In this document: in pieces, positions 25,651 through 33,858 of the stretch
Layout of the letters: each line of letters opens with the position of its first letter
How positions within the stretch are numbered: the stretch's first letter is position 1
Program-made: the position numbers and the translations under genes
Notes under the pieces: generated by a model
The model's input: only the letters and a program-made list of their open reading frames with translations
Database searches by the model: none
What the model was told of the DNA's origin: nothing
Assembly (NCBI RefSeq): GCF_001854245.1
Contig: NZ_CP015381.1
Location: 1,957,001 to 2,021,000 of the forward strand
Source: Desulfococcus multivorans
GTDB taxonomy: Bacteria; Desulfobacterota; Desulfobacteria; Desulfobacterales; Desulfococcaceae
DNA: 64,000 nucleotides
Direction of reading: 5' to 3'

Positions 25651-26502
25651 ATGATCATCAGCGTTGCCAGCGGTAAAGGCGGAACCGGAAAGACCACCAT
25701 TGCGGTCAATATGGCTGCTTCGGCACCCGAAAGCGCTCAGTTGTTGGACTGTGACGTAGAGGCGCCCAACGCCCATCTGTTCCTGAATCCATCGATTTAC
25801 GAGACCGAACCGATCTTTGTTCCGGTCCCCGAGATCGATGAAACCAAATGCACCCATTGTAAAAAATGCGCTGAGATCTGTCGTTTCAAGGCGATTGCCG
25901 TCATCGGCGAGACGGTGCTGACCTTCCCCGAGATGTGTCACAGCTGTGGCGGATGTGTTGTTGTATGCCCGGAATCCGCCGTTACGGAAACCGGCCGCCG
26001 CATCGGTGAGATTGAAAAAGGCCGGGCCGGTGAGATCGATTTCGTCCATGGACGTATGCGGGTGGGGGAAGCCATGTCGCCGCCCCTGATCCGGAAGGTT
26101 CGGGCATGTCGCGACCCCCGGAAAACCACCATAATCGACGCCCCGCCGGGAACCTCATGTCCGGCCGTGGCCGCCGTCAAGAAGACGGATTTTGTCCTCA
26201 TGGTCACCGAGCCGACACCGTTCGGCCTTCATGACCTGAAACTGGCTGTTGGAGCTGTCCGGATACTCGGTATCCCGTGCGGTCTGGTGATCAATCGGTC
26301 CGACATCGGCAACGATCGCGTCCGGGAATATGCCGCCGATGCCGACATTCCGGTGCTGATGGAGATTCCTTTCGATCGGAAAATCGCCGGCGCGTATTCA
26401 CGGGGGATTCTTATGATCGATGCATTGCCCGAATGGAAGGAGCGCTTCGAGACATTGTACAGAGACATCGCGGACTGCGTGAGGCGGGGGTGCGAACGAT
26501 GA
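25651..26502 (+). CDS. MinD/Mrp-family ATPase with inserted ferredoxin domain (first of two)
   Basis: A 283-residue P-loop ATPase. The deviant Walker A SGKGGTGKTTIA is at residues 7-18 and the ATPase carries an inserted two-cluster ferredoxin (CTHCKKCAEICRF and CHSCGGCVVVCPE, about 68-110). The switch-like DAPPGTSCP follows at about 166. In Desulfovibrio, similar proteins (DVU2103/DVU2104) belong to the orange protein complex. They may load or move metal-sulfur clusters using ATP; the exact role is not settled. It overlaps the next ATPase gene by ATGA. Confidence 0.9.
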   Translation: MIISVASGKGGTGKTTIAVNMAASAPESAQLLDCDVEAPNAHLFLNPSIYETEPIFVPVPEIDETKCTHCKKCAEICRFKAIAVIGETVLTFPEMCHSCGGCVVVCPESAVTETGRRIGEIEKGRAGEIDFVHGRMRVGEAMSPPLIRKVRACRDPRKTTIIDAPPGTSCPAVAAVKKTDFVLMVTEPTPFGLHDLKLAVGAVRILGIPCGLVINRSDIGNDRVREYAADADIPVLMEIPFDRKIAGAYSRGILMIDALPEWKERFETLYRDIADCVRRGCER

Positions 26503-27389
26503 AAGAGTTGGTGGTGATCAGCGGCAAGGGCGGCACGGGTAAGACCAGCATTACGGCGTCCCTGGCTGTGATTGCAAAAAACATGGTGGTTTGTGATGCG
26601 GACGTGGATGCTGCGGACCTTCACCTTCTTTTGCAGCCCGATATCCGAAAGGAGACCGATTTTAAAGGCGGAAACACCGCCGTCATTGCATCCGAACGAT
26701 GCACTGGATGCGGTACTTGTATGACGCTCTGTCGATTCGAGGCCGTGAGTGAGGATGTTCAGGGGAAATTCAGGATCGATTCCATCGACTGTGAGGGTTG
26801 CGGGGTCTGCGTTGATTTCTGCCCGGAAAAGGCCATTGATTTCCCGGAAAATACGTGCGGACAATGGTTCGTTTCCGATACACGGATCGGTCCCATGATT
26901 CACGCCCGTCTGGGTCTGGCCGAAGAAAATTCCGGAAAACTGGTCACCTTGATCCGCCAGGAGGCCCGGTCCTTCGCCGAAAAGCATCATCTGGGGCTGA
27001 TCATCACCGACGGCCCCCCGGGGGTAGGGTGCCCGGTCATCGCCGCCATCGGCGGTGCGGCGACTGTTCTGATCGTGACCGAGCCAACCGTTTCAGGGAT
27101 CCACGACATGGCCAGGGCAGCGGAATTGGCGATGCATTTCAAGATTCCGGCCATGATCTGCGTGAACAAGTATGATCTTAACCCGGAAAAAGCCGCCGAG
27201 ATAGAGCGTTATGCCGAGCGCAACGGTATGGGCGTGGTGGGCCGGATCCCGTTCGATCCGGCGTTCACTCATGCCATGGTGGCGGGTCGTACCATTGTTG
27301 AGTATGCCCCCGACAGCGAGGTGTCCATGATATTGAAAAAGATTTGGGAGCAGATTGCCACGTCTTCGGCAATGATGGACGATGTTTGA
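26499..27389 (+). CDS. MinD/Mrp-family ATPase with inserted ferredoxin domain (second of two)
   Basis: A 296-residue paralogue of the preceding protein. It has SGKGGTGKTSIT (8-19), ferredoxin motifs CTGCGTCMTLCRF and CEGCGVCVDFCPE (about 68-110), then TDGPPGVGCP. Start and stop overlap with the preceding gene (ATGA) points to stoichiometric synthesis, in keeping with a heterodimer. The long frame beginning at 26277 is rejected because it overlaps the first ATPase and lacks family similarity before residue 75. Confidence 0.9.
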   Translation: MKELVVISGKGGTGKTSITASLAVIAKNMVVCDADVDAADLHLLLQPDIRKETDFKGGNTAVIASERCTGCGTCMTLCRFEAVSEDVQGKFRIDSIDCEGCGVCVDFCPEKAIDFPENTCGQWFVSDTRIGPMIHARLGLAEENSGKLVTLIRQEARSFAEKHHLGLIITDGPPGVGCPVIAAIGGAATVLIVTEPTVSGIHDMARAAELAMHFKIPAMICVNKYDLNPEKAAEIERYAERNGMGVVGRIPFDPAFTHAMVAGRTIVEYAPDSEVSMILKKIWEQIATSSAMMDDV

Positions 27390-27423
27390 TAAAAAACGAA
27401 TTTCCGAAGGAGATTGACTGGTT

Positions 27424-27810
27424 ATGAGAGAAGGTAGAATTGCGATTCCGTCGCTGAACAACGGCGGGATCGACGGGAAAAGAGCGGGACATTTCGGGCA
27501 CTGTGACGTTTTCACCTTGATCGATGTGGTCGACGGCAAAATTCAATCGGTTTCGACCATCCCTAACGAAGAGCATGTCCAGGGGGGGTGTATGGTACCG
27601 GTCAATCTGCTGGCCAGGAACAAGGTCAACGCCCTCATTGTCGGCGGCATTGGCATGCGGCCCCTGATGGGATTCCGCCAAATGGGGATCGATGTCTACT
27701 ATGACGCCGAGCGTATCGATATTCAGCCGGTGGTGGCGGATCTTATCGCCGGCACCCTGCCGATGATCGATGAAACCCAGGTTTGCGGCGGCGGGGGCGG
27801 TCGTATTTGA
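27424..27810 (+). CDS. NifX/NafY-fold protein, ORP-like (first)
   Basis: A 128-residue protein of the dinitrogenase FeMo-cofactor biosynthesis family. It has IAIPSLNNGGIDGKRAGHFGHC (in two parts) at the N-terminus, then DALIVGGIGMRPL-like strands, and a C-terminal CGGGGG tail. The fold carries metal-sulfur cofactors in NifX, NafY and the orange protein. The HFGHCDVF stretch and the single cysteine in the tail are possible ligands. RBS AAGGAG precedes the ATG. It overlaps the start region of the next family member. Confidence 0.85.
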   Translation: MREGRIAIPSLNNGGIDGKRAGHFGHCDVFTLIDVVDGKIQSVSTIPNEEHVQGGCMVPVNLLARNKVNALIVGGIGMRPLMGFRQMGIDVYYDAERIDIQPVVADLIAGTLPMIDETQVCGGGGGRI

Positions 27811-27830
27811 TGGAAACGGAGAATAATATT

Positions 27831-28196
27831 ATGAAGATAGCAGTTACATCCAAGGGCACCGATATCCAATCGGCGGTGGACCCGAGGTTCGGACGCGCGG
27901 CCTACATCCTGATCGTCGATTCGGAATTGGAAAATCTTGAAGTTATCGATAACCAGAAAAACGTGGACGCTTTCAAGGGCGCCGGTATTCAGGCGGCGGC
28001 GACTCTCGGCGAAAAACAGGTTGATGTTCTCCTGACGGGCTATTGTGGCCCCAACGCCTTCAGAACCCTTCAGGCCGCCGGCATCAAGGTGGCCAACGAC
28101 GCCAATAACTGCGGTACCGTTGAAGCGGCCGTAAAGGCTTTCAACGAAGGCCGCCTTGCGTTCCTGAAAGACGCCAATGTGGACGGCCACTGGTAA
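27831..28196 (+). CDS. NifX/NafY-fold protein, ORP-like (second)
   Basis: A 121-residue family member (KIAVTSKGTDIQSAVDPRFG, then LLTGYCGPNAFRTLQAAGI and NNCGTVEAAVKAF). This is the form closest to the Desulfovibrio orange protein, which binds a Mo-Cu sulfide cluster; that identity is inferred from family and neighbours. I use the ATG at 27831, preceded by ACGGAG. An in-frame ATG at 27810, overlapping the previous stop, would add seven residues. It is the last gene of the sigma-54 operon, with a hairpin following. Confidence 0.85.
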   Translation: MKIAVTSKGTDIQSAVDPRFGRAAYILIVDSELENLEVIDNQKNVDAFKGAGIQAAATLGEKQVDVLLTGYCGPNAFRTLQAAGIKVANDANNCGTVEAAVKAFNEGRLAFLKDANVDGHW

Positions 28197-28214
28197 ACAC
28201 CAGGTTGAATAGCA

Positions 28215-28254
28215 GCCGGCGGAGGGAATCGAATCGACTCGCCCCTCCGTCGGC
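28215..28254 (+). terminator. hairpin after the ORP-like operon
   Basis: GCCGGCGGAGGG pairs with CCCTCCGTCGGC (one mismatch) around a 16-base loop. No clear T-run follows, so termination here may need Rho, or the hairpin may stabilise the 3' end of the transcript. It lies between converging genes, the ORP-like operon and larB. Confidence 0.5.
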
Positions 28255-28370
28255 CGCTTGAAGGCACACCCTATCCCGTCCCATGGTTTTTGTGTTGCGC
28301 AGGCTTGAGGTTCCTGAGACCCTAACCTGAAGCGGCTGGGCGTACCCGATGGCAAGTTGGATAACGCTCG

Positions 28371-29144
28371 TCAATCGGGAGCGCCTGACGCGGCCGCCGT
28401 CGCGAGCCTGTTGATCAGACCCGCCTGAAAGCCTGCACCGAAACCGTTGTCGATATTGACGACCGACACCCCGGCGGCACAGGTATTGAGCATGCCCAGG
28501 AGGGCGGCAATGCCGCCGAAACTCGCTCCATAGCCGACGCTCGTCGGAACGGCAATGACCGGGTATGGCACCATCCCCCCCACAACGCTGGGAAGGGCTC
28601 CCTCCATTCCGGCCGCCACCACCGCCACATTGGCCCGGAAGAGGTCCTTTCGGGCCGCCAGAAGCCGGTGGATGCCGGCTACTCCGACATCGAAGATCCG
28701 GGTCACCCGATTGCCGAGAATTTCAGCGGTGACCGCGGCCTCTTCAGCTACCGGAATATCGGACGTTCCTGCACAGACCACGGCGATATTTCCCACAGCG
28801 GCAACCGGACGGGGATGCATGACGATGATCCTCGCCGTTGGATAAAAGACGGCGTCGGGGATGGCTTTCCGAATTTCCGTGAAAACTTCGGGACGAACCC
28901 GCGTCGCCATAATATTGTCGTGACATTGGATCAGCCGGAGACCGATTCCGACGATCTGTTCCACCGTTTTCCCTTCGGCGTATATGACTTCGGGGACGCC
29001 TGTCCTGAGGCACCGGTGCGTGTCCACCTGCGCATAGCCCAGGTCTGAAAGCGGCAGTTGCTTCATGATGTCGAGAGCGCGCCCGACGCTGAGAGATCCG
29101 TTCCCGACGGCCTCCAGAACTTGCTTCAGTTCTTTCTCTTCCAT
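28371..29144 (-). CDS. larB: nickel-pincer cofactor biosynthesis protein LarB
   Basis: A 257-residue protein with a PurE-like C-terminal domain (VCAGTSDIPVAEEAAVTAE, GMEGALPSVVGG and a Gly-rich GYGASFGGIAALLGML, residues about 118-232), after a LarB-specific N-terminus (GYAQVDTHRCLRTGVPEVIYAEG, in two parts). LarB carboxylates nicotinic acid adenine dinucleotide and opens the pathway to the nickel-pincer cofactor of lactate racemase and relatives. larC and larE are not in the window. The ATG at 29144 has a weak AAGAAG site. It converges with the ORP-like operon. Confidence 0.9.
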   Translation of the reverse strand: MEEKELKQVLEAVGNGSLSVGRALDIMKQLPLSDLGYAQVDTHRCLRTGVPEVIYAEGKTVEQIVGIGLRLIQCHDNIMATRVRPEVFTEIRKAIPDAVFYPTARIIVMHPRPVAAVGNIAVVCAGTSDIPVAEEAAVTAEILGNRVTRIFDVGVAGIHRLLAARKDLFRANVAVVAAGMEGALPSVVGGMVPYPVIAVPTSVGYGASFGGIAALLGMLNTCAAGVSVVNIDNGFGAGFQAGLINRLATAAASGAPD

Positions 29145-29353
29145 TGTTTCTTCTTTCTGGTTTTCCTTTCCCGATTTTCTGCGTTGACCAGGCGCCGCCA
29201 TCATCCGGAATGGGTTACAGGCTGTAGCGTATGCGATATTTCCCCCTACCCGAAATAGAAATTCGACTGAGGCTCTTTACTGGGAAAAATTTCGGATTAG
29301 TTTATTATTTAGCATTTCAGATGAGAAATGACGTCAAAAAAGGAGGTGCCATT

Positions 29354-29545
29354 ATGGATGGTTTGAACATAAAAGTCAAAAACAACAGCTTGGCCGTGAT
29401 ATCCAAGTTGATGCACAATGCTTGTGCCAAATACGAGTGCAGCGTTATCTATAACGCTGAAACCAACACGGTTAAGTTCTCAGGGGACGACAGCCTGAGA
29501 TCCCTTGTCATTGAAGATACCATGAATCTTTTCAAAAAAAACTGA
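29354..29545 (+). CDS. small protein of unknown function
   Basis: A 63-residue soluble protein with an excellent ribosome binding site (AAGGAGGTG, 6 bases before ATG). It has two cysteines (HNACAKYECSV) and a beta-rich centre (YNAETNTVKFSGD). No family is recognised. It stands alone between larB and the ChaN-like gene. The strong binding site and protein-like composition argue that it is expressed. Confidence 0.6.
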   Translation: MDGLNIKVKNNSLAVISKLMHNACAKYECSVIYNAETNTVKFSGDDSLRSLVIEDTMNLFKKN

Positions 29546-29569
29546 TGACCCGGTGCAGAGCGGCAAGTT

Positions 29570-30415
29570 TCAAGGCGAATGGAAGAGATAATCGGCATCC
29601 GCTTCGTCATCGGCTCCGCTGATCAGACCGTCGGACACTCGCGGCAGCATCACCGCCTGCGGCAGGGTGCTTCGTTTCCGGATTTGTGCGGGGATCCCCA
29701 TCTTCCAGGCATGCCCCCTCCCGGCAATGACGATCATCAGCATGTCGGGGCGGCTGTAGAGATAGTCGAGCGCATGAATCGCCATGACTTTGTCCCATAC
29801 CAGCTGGGCTTCACAAAAATAGGTGAGATTGAGTTGACCATGACCCTGCATCCCATGAGATTTTTTAATAAAAGTCATGTAATTTTTGTCCACGTGGCAG
29901 GTGACCATCGGCAGGGCTTTCCGTTGCTTCGGATCGAGGGACTGGAAGCCGCCTTTGGCCACCTGACGTGTAATGTCTTTTGATACATTGAGTCCCACCA
30001 CCGGAATCTTTTCATCCCTGGCATAATTCAGAATATCGCTGTAAAGCGACCAGGAAAAATTCCAGTTGTCATAATAGACGGCCTTGAAATCAGCGGAGGA
30101 CGACTCACCGGCGACCCAGCGATCGAGTGCGGCTTGATCGTCCTTTCGGAACATTTCCATACCGATTGCGACCTTTGCCCCGGAACCATGAAGCGCCTTT
30201 ATAACCGCGAGCTGGACATCGTGGTGTCTCTTTTGATCGTGAATTTCTCCGATGAACAGGATGCGGTTTCGAATCAGATCGGGTACGACGTCGGAAAGCG
30301 GCATCTCCCGTTGTCTGACGAGATCGGTAAGGCGGATTTCGGAAGCGGATACGATATTGCCGAACAACAGGAGTGCAACGGAAAGGAGGCCTGTAAGAAT
30401 CCGGTTCGTTTTCAT
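29570..30415 (-). CDS. ChaN-like (haem-binding/DUF399) exported protein
   Basis: A 281-residue protein with a cleavable signal (hydrophobic residues 6-22, likely cut after VSA). The family motif ILFIGEIHDQKRHHDVQLA has the GE.HD pair, IGMEMFRKDDQ follows, and the C-terminus has IVIAGRGHA. E. coli-type ChaN relatives bind haem as a dimer at the cell surface. Here the protein is probably periplasmic, as there is no lipobox. CGGAGGG precedes the ATG. It is followed upstream by a peptidase gene on the same strand (29 bases). Confidence 0.82.
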   Translation of the reverse strand: MKTNRILTGLLSVALLLFGNIVSASEIRLTDLVRQREMPLSDVVPDLIRNRILFIGEIHDQKRHHDVQLAVIKALHGSGAKVAIGMEMFRKDDQAALDRWVAGESSSADFKAVYYDNWNFSWSLYSDILNYARDEKIPVVGLNVSKDITRQVAKGGFQSLDPKQRKALPMVTCHVDKNYMTFIKKSHGMQGHGQLNLTYFCEAQLVWDKVMAIHALDYLYSRPDMLMIVIAGRGHAWKMGIPAQIRKRSTLPQAVMLPRVSDGLISGADDEADADYLFHSP

Positions 30416-30443
30416 GGAACCCTCCGGTGCGAAAAGGGGTGAT

Positions 30444-32582
30444 CTAAAAGTGGTGAACCAGGGGGGATGCCGTCACCGGCCAGACCCCTTTGTCCCGGTT
30501 CTGGGCGGCTTTGAAAACCAGATAACCGTATTTCCCGTAGTGGGGGATCTTTCGTAATATCGCTTCGATCGTGCCCGCCGATCCGTCGTCGAACACAGTG
30601 AATAGCGCAGAGACGTGCTTTTCGGAAAAGGGATGGCGGAACACCATGAAGAAGGCGTGGCCTTTTGTCGGATAGGCGGTGCCGCCGATGCGGATGAATT
30701 TATCCTCTCGGACCACCGATGCCGGCAGGTCACGCATCAGGTCGGGATTTCGGGGCACCCCCATGAAAATGATGTCCTTTTCCCGGATGACATCGGGCGT
30801 GACCCTGGATTCTTCGATGATTTCTGCCGAATCGATGCCTAAGGCCGCAATGAGGAGACGTGCCCGGGTGTTCCCTTCAACCGACGGTTCCGGAACCACC
30901 ACCAGCGCAGCCTTCGATCCTCTGAGGCTGTTGACCGACGGGGTGAGTTCAGCCGGATGGAGCCTCCGGAAAATGTCGGCGTCCGGATCGATGGCGAGTC
31001 TTGCCGGCGTGCCGGATTCTGCGGGAACATCGATGGCGAAGCGCGCGGTTTCCCCGTCCATGTCGACGGCGGTCCGGATCTCTCCCTTGGAAGAGAAAAT
31101 CGTGACCGGCACCCGTACGCGGTAAACAGGGCCTGTTTGGCGAAGGGTTCCGCCGACGCGGTAGATGCCGTTCTCCCGGCGGGATGTCACGTCTTTCAGA
31201 ACGAGCTGCACGGCACCCGGTCGATCGATCCACTGAGTGAAGAACGGTTTAAGGGAACGGCCGTGGACCTCTTCGAAGACGGTTTCGATCTCCTGCCAGG
31301 AGACGGGTTTGAAGAGATAGTTCTGGTAAAGTGTTCTGAGTGCCTCCCAGAATGCGCCGTCTCCCACCTCTTGACGGAGCATATGGAAAACCATGGCGCC
31401 TTTGTCGTAGCCGACGACCTTGGTGGTCGGGTCGACGCGGCTTATGAACGCGCTCAGGGGGAAGTCTCGGTCGGGTCCGGCGACGGCGGCATAATTCCGG
31501 AGAAGCTGTCGTCGGTAGGCAGCCCCTTCCTCGGCCGAGGCGTGTTCATGATAGAGGTAATCGGATACGTAAGTGGTCAGTCCTTCGCACCAGTTTCCGC
31601 GGGAGGCGTCGACCCCGACGCCGTTGCCCCACCAGCAATGCGCAATCTCATGCCCCAGGCTGGTTTCTTTGATAAACGGGAGGTGAAGCACCTGGGTTCC
31701 CATCAGTGTGTAGGAAGGGAAACCGTATCCGGTTGGAAAGAAATTTTCCACCACAGCGAATTTTTCGAACGGATAAGGACCGAACAGCCCTTCGTAAAAG
31801 CGGATGAATCGAGTTATGGCCGCCAGATATCCATCTGAAAGGTGCCGGCTTTGGGGAAAGAGATAGGTGGCTGCGGTGACATCCCCGACAGCGGCCTCGC
31901 GGACTTCATAGGGTCCTGCAGAGAGGGCGATGGGCTCAACGGCTCGCTGGATCTCCCAACCGGACAGGGTCATTCCGTTTTCAGTCCGGACACCCATGGA
32001 TTTACCGGCGGTGACGGCGACCATGCCTGCCGGCCCCGAGACTTCCAGCCGTATGGATGCCGGCGCGTCCACCGTCACAGGATACCACCCGGCTCCGCCA
32101 AGCAGAAAGACGCCGTTTTGGGATATGGTGCCCGTGACACCGTACCCGGGGTTGTCGGTGTTGACGGGCAGCATCGGCGCCGGATCATCGAAAAACCCCT
32201 CATACCGGATGGTTACTGCCAGAGGATCATCAGGTGCTTCGGCTGAACGGAATTTTGAAGGAATGGGGATGATGAGCCGACCCGAAGGTCGCTTGACCGA
32301 GACCGGCGTTCCGTTGATCAGCACCGCCTCAACCCGTACTTTTTCTGAGAGCTCCAATATCAACGCATCCGATTCCATGGTGGGGATGGTGATGAGATCA
32401 GACCCGGAAAGTCGGTGTTCAGCTGGAAACAAGCGGATTTTGAGGTCGTGAAGGACCATTCGCGGGCCGTGCCGGGACGACTGCGATCCTGCATCGTCGC
32501 AGGAGAAGAATAAGAGCAGGCCCAGAGGCACGATCAGCAAGACAGTCCGGAACCCAATGAACAGCGATAATCGATTCGGCAT
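30444..32582 (-). CDS. M1-family metallopeptidase-like lipoprotein
   Basis: A 712-residue exported protein. A hydrophobic signal ends in LLLFFSC (Cys28), and Asp follows the cysteine. Beta-rich domain (about 45-225), then the zinc site HEIAHCWWGNG, with the third ligand Glu in WCEGLTTY 18 residues after the motif, as in M1 aminopeptidases. The usual substrate-binding GAMEN is not seen; FFPTGYGFPSYTL stands there. A C-terminal domain of about 200 residues follows. The start at 32582 has GAGAGGACC before it. Its substrate is unknown. Confidence 0.82.
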   Translation of the reverse strand: MPNRLSLFIGFRTVLLIVPLGLLLFFSCDDAGSQSSRHGPRMVLHDLKIRLFPAEHRLSGSDLITIPTMESDALILELSEKVRVEAVLINGTPVSVKRPSGRLIIPIPSKFRSAEAPDDPLAVTIRYEGFFDDPAPMLPVNTDNPGYGVTGTISQNGVFLLGGAGWYPVTVDAPASIRLEVSGPAGMVAVTAGKSMGVRTENGMTLSGWEIQRAVEPIALSAGPYEVREAAVGDVTAATYLFPQSRHLSDGYLAAITRFIRFYEGLFGPYPFEKFAVVENFFPTGYGFPSYTLMGTQVLHLPFIKETSLGHEIAHCWWGNGVGVDASRGNWCEGLTTYVSDYLYHEHASAEEGAAYRRQLLRNYAAVAGPDRDFPLSAFISRVDPTTKVVGYDKGAMVFHMLRQEVGDGAFWEALRTLYQNYLFKPVSWQEIETVFEEVHGRSLKPFFTQWIDRPGAVQLVLKDVTSRRENGIYRVGGTLRQTGPVYRVRVPVTIFSSKGEIRTAVDMDGETARFAIDVPAESGTPARLAIDPDADIFRRLHPAELTPSVNSLRGSKAALVVVPEPSVEGNTRARLLIAALGIDSAEIIEESRVTPDVIREKDIIFMGVPRNPDLMRDLPASVVREDKFIRIGGTAYPTKGHAFFMVFRHPFSEKHVSALFTVFDDGSAGTIEAILRKIPHYGKYGYLVFKAAQNRDKGVWPVTASPLVHHF

Positions 32583-32688
32583 CGTGACGGTCCTCTCACA
32601 GGTCGATATCAGATTCATCAGCCAATATGCCGGAAGATAATCCGAAAACCCATCCTGTCAATTTGGATCGGATACTCATGTGGTTAGG

Positions 32689-32848
32689 AAGGCTGAAGGC
32701 TGAAGGGGTGTGTTTTTGACGAACGGAGCATTCATCCCCCTTCAGTCTGTTCGGCTTTCGGTCGTCAGTCTCTATAGTCTGAAGCGGAGTGTCTGCATCG
32801 AATGGAGCGTCCATGCCCCTTCAGCCTTCAGTCTTCAGCCTTCAGCCT
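32689..32848. repeat. CTTCAG-heptamer repeat pair forming a long inverted structure
   Basis: GAAGGCT-type heptamers run at 32689-32708 (AAGGCTGAAGGCTGAAGGGG) and the complement at 32816-32848 (CCCCTTCAGCC, then TTCAGTCTTCAGCC). About 107 bases separate them. Inside, an imperfect direct repeat (GGAGC-TTCAT/CC..CCCCTTCAG) recurs 81 bp apart. A related hairpin is at 52042-52091. These lie in the gap between the peptidase and FmdB genes; no gene is seen there. Confidence 0.7.
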
Positions 32849-32903
32849 CGAAAAAGAACTTGTCAGGAGTGTTCCGATTTGGTAAAAGATACTCTTTTTC
32901 ATG

Positions 32904-32997
32904 GATGATTCAACTTTCGCCTTTTACGATATCGACCGCGAAAGCGGCTCCCTGTCGGCAGCGGTCGCTGTATGGCAAAAGTTGCGTCTCTGATTCA
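32904..32997. repeat. dispersed repeat, copy D (diverged)
   Basis: ATGATTCAACTTTCGCCTTT, then ACGATATCGACCGCGAAAGCGG, later ATGGCAAAAGTTGCG and TGATTCA. Left end and GACCG-GAAAGCGG core match copies B and G; the right end is diverged. It ends 11 bases before the FmdB start codon and so must lie within that gene's leader. Confidence 0.6.
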
Positions 32998-33008
32998 CGG
33001 GAGGAAAA

Positions 33009-33209
33009 ATGCCGTACTATGAATTCGAATGTCCGTCGTGTGGAAAACTCACCGAGGAGCTGGTGAAAGTGGGAACAGAGGAAATCCCCTGCTCCCGGTG
33101 CGGCAGGGCCGCTAAAAAAATCATGTCCCGCTGCACCTTCTCGCTGAAAGGCGGCGGGTGGTATGCTGATGGTTATGGGTCATCCAAAACAGGGGCGCCC
33201 AAGGCATAA
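33009..33209 (+). CDS. FmdB-family zinc-ribbon protein
   Basis: A 66-residue protein with the FmdB signature: MPYYEFECPSCG start and CSRCGRAAKKIMS, four cysteines that bind zinc (CxxC at 8-11 and 30-33), and a disordered Gly/Ser-rich tail. Such small proteins are common and their role is unclear; a regulatory role has been proposed. GGGAGG lies 5 bases before the ATG. It stands alone behind repeat copy D. Confidence 0.85.
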   Translation: MPYYEFECPSCGKLTEELVKVGTEEIPCSRCGRAAKKIMSRCTFSLKGGGWYADGYGSSKTGAPKA

Positions 33210-33322
33210 ATTTCATTAGAACCCGAATGGAGATGTGAGACCGATCGACCGGGTGTTTTTTTCAGTCCCGACGCATGAATGTCTCTGTTGCACACGGCAG
33301 GGGACAATGATGCGCCTGAGAA

Positions 33323-33604
33323 TCAGATGATGGCGTATCTTGGCTGCCGAATGCGTTCGCTGCGGCACAGGGGGCATCGCCCCGGTTTTTTGAAGCGGCT
33401 CCGCTCCTTGAATGTAAATCCGCATGAGATGCAGGCGGCCGGAACGATTTTCAGTCGATGTTTCCGGTGTGTCAGGGATTTCGTGATGTGAGATAAATGT
33501 TGGTAGACTGCCTTTTCCTGAATGCCGAGGCGTTGCGAAATCTCATAGACGTCATGTTCACCTTCTGACAATACATCGATCATTTGTTCACGGATGGTCG
33601 GCAT
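33323..33604 (-). CDS. HTH/zinc-ribbon transcription regulator-like protein
   Basis: A 93-residue protein. Winged helix-like N-terminus (IREQMIDVLSEGEHDVYEIS, AVYQHLSHITKSL) and a C-terminal rubredoxin-like ribbon (CISCGF and CPLCRSE, residues about 58-85). This matches predicted regulators with a helix-turn-helix fused to a Zn ribbon, best known from archaea. GGAGGGG precedes the start. It is a single gene and is convergent with fmdB; the targets are unknown. Confidence 0.75.
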   Translation of the reverse strand: MPTIREQMIDVLSEGEHDVYEISQRLGIQEKAVYQHLSHITKSLTHRKHRLKIVPAACISCGFTFKERSRFKKPGRCPLCRSERIRQPRYAII

Positions 33605-33858
33605 ATCCCCTCCTGTGACGGTTTCAGGGTGGCGGGGGGCGGTATTGCCATGGATGAAGCCGGGACGGACAAACGGCCCGATGCGTTCATGGCAACGCCG
33701 CCCCCTGTGGATCGATGTGGATCCGATTTAATATCTGGATAACAAAATCCGCTTCCTGCCGCAACTTCTCTTTACAACCCATAGAAATTTGAGTATAAAA
33801 TAACGTTACGGTATCCTGATGAGAGCGATACCCGAACGCTGCACTGTTTTCCGGGATC

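Noticed and set aside
26277-26498. Extended N-terminus of the second ferredoxin-ATPase
   Set aside because: It overlaps the first ATPase gene out of frame; the ATGA-overlapping ATG at 26499 begins the P-loop domain.
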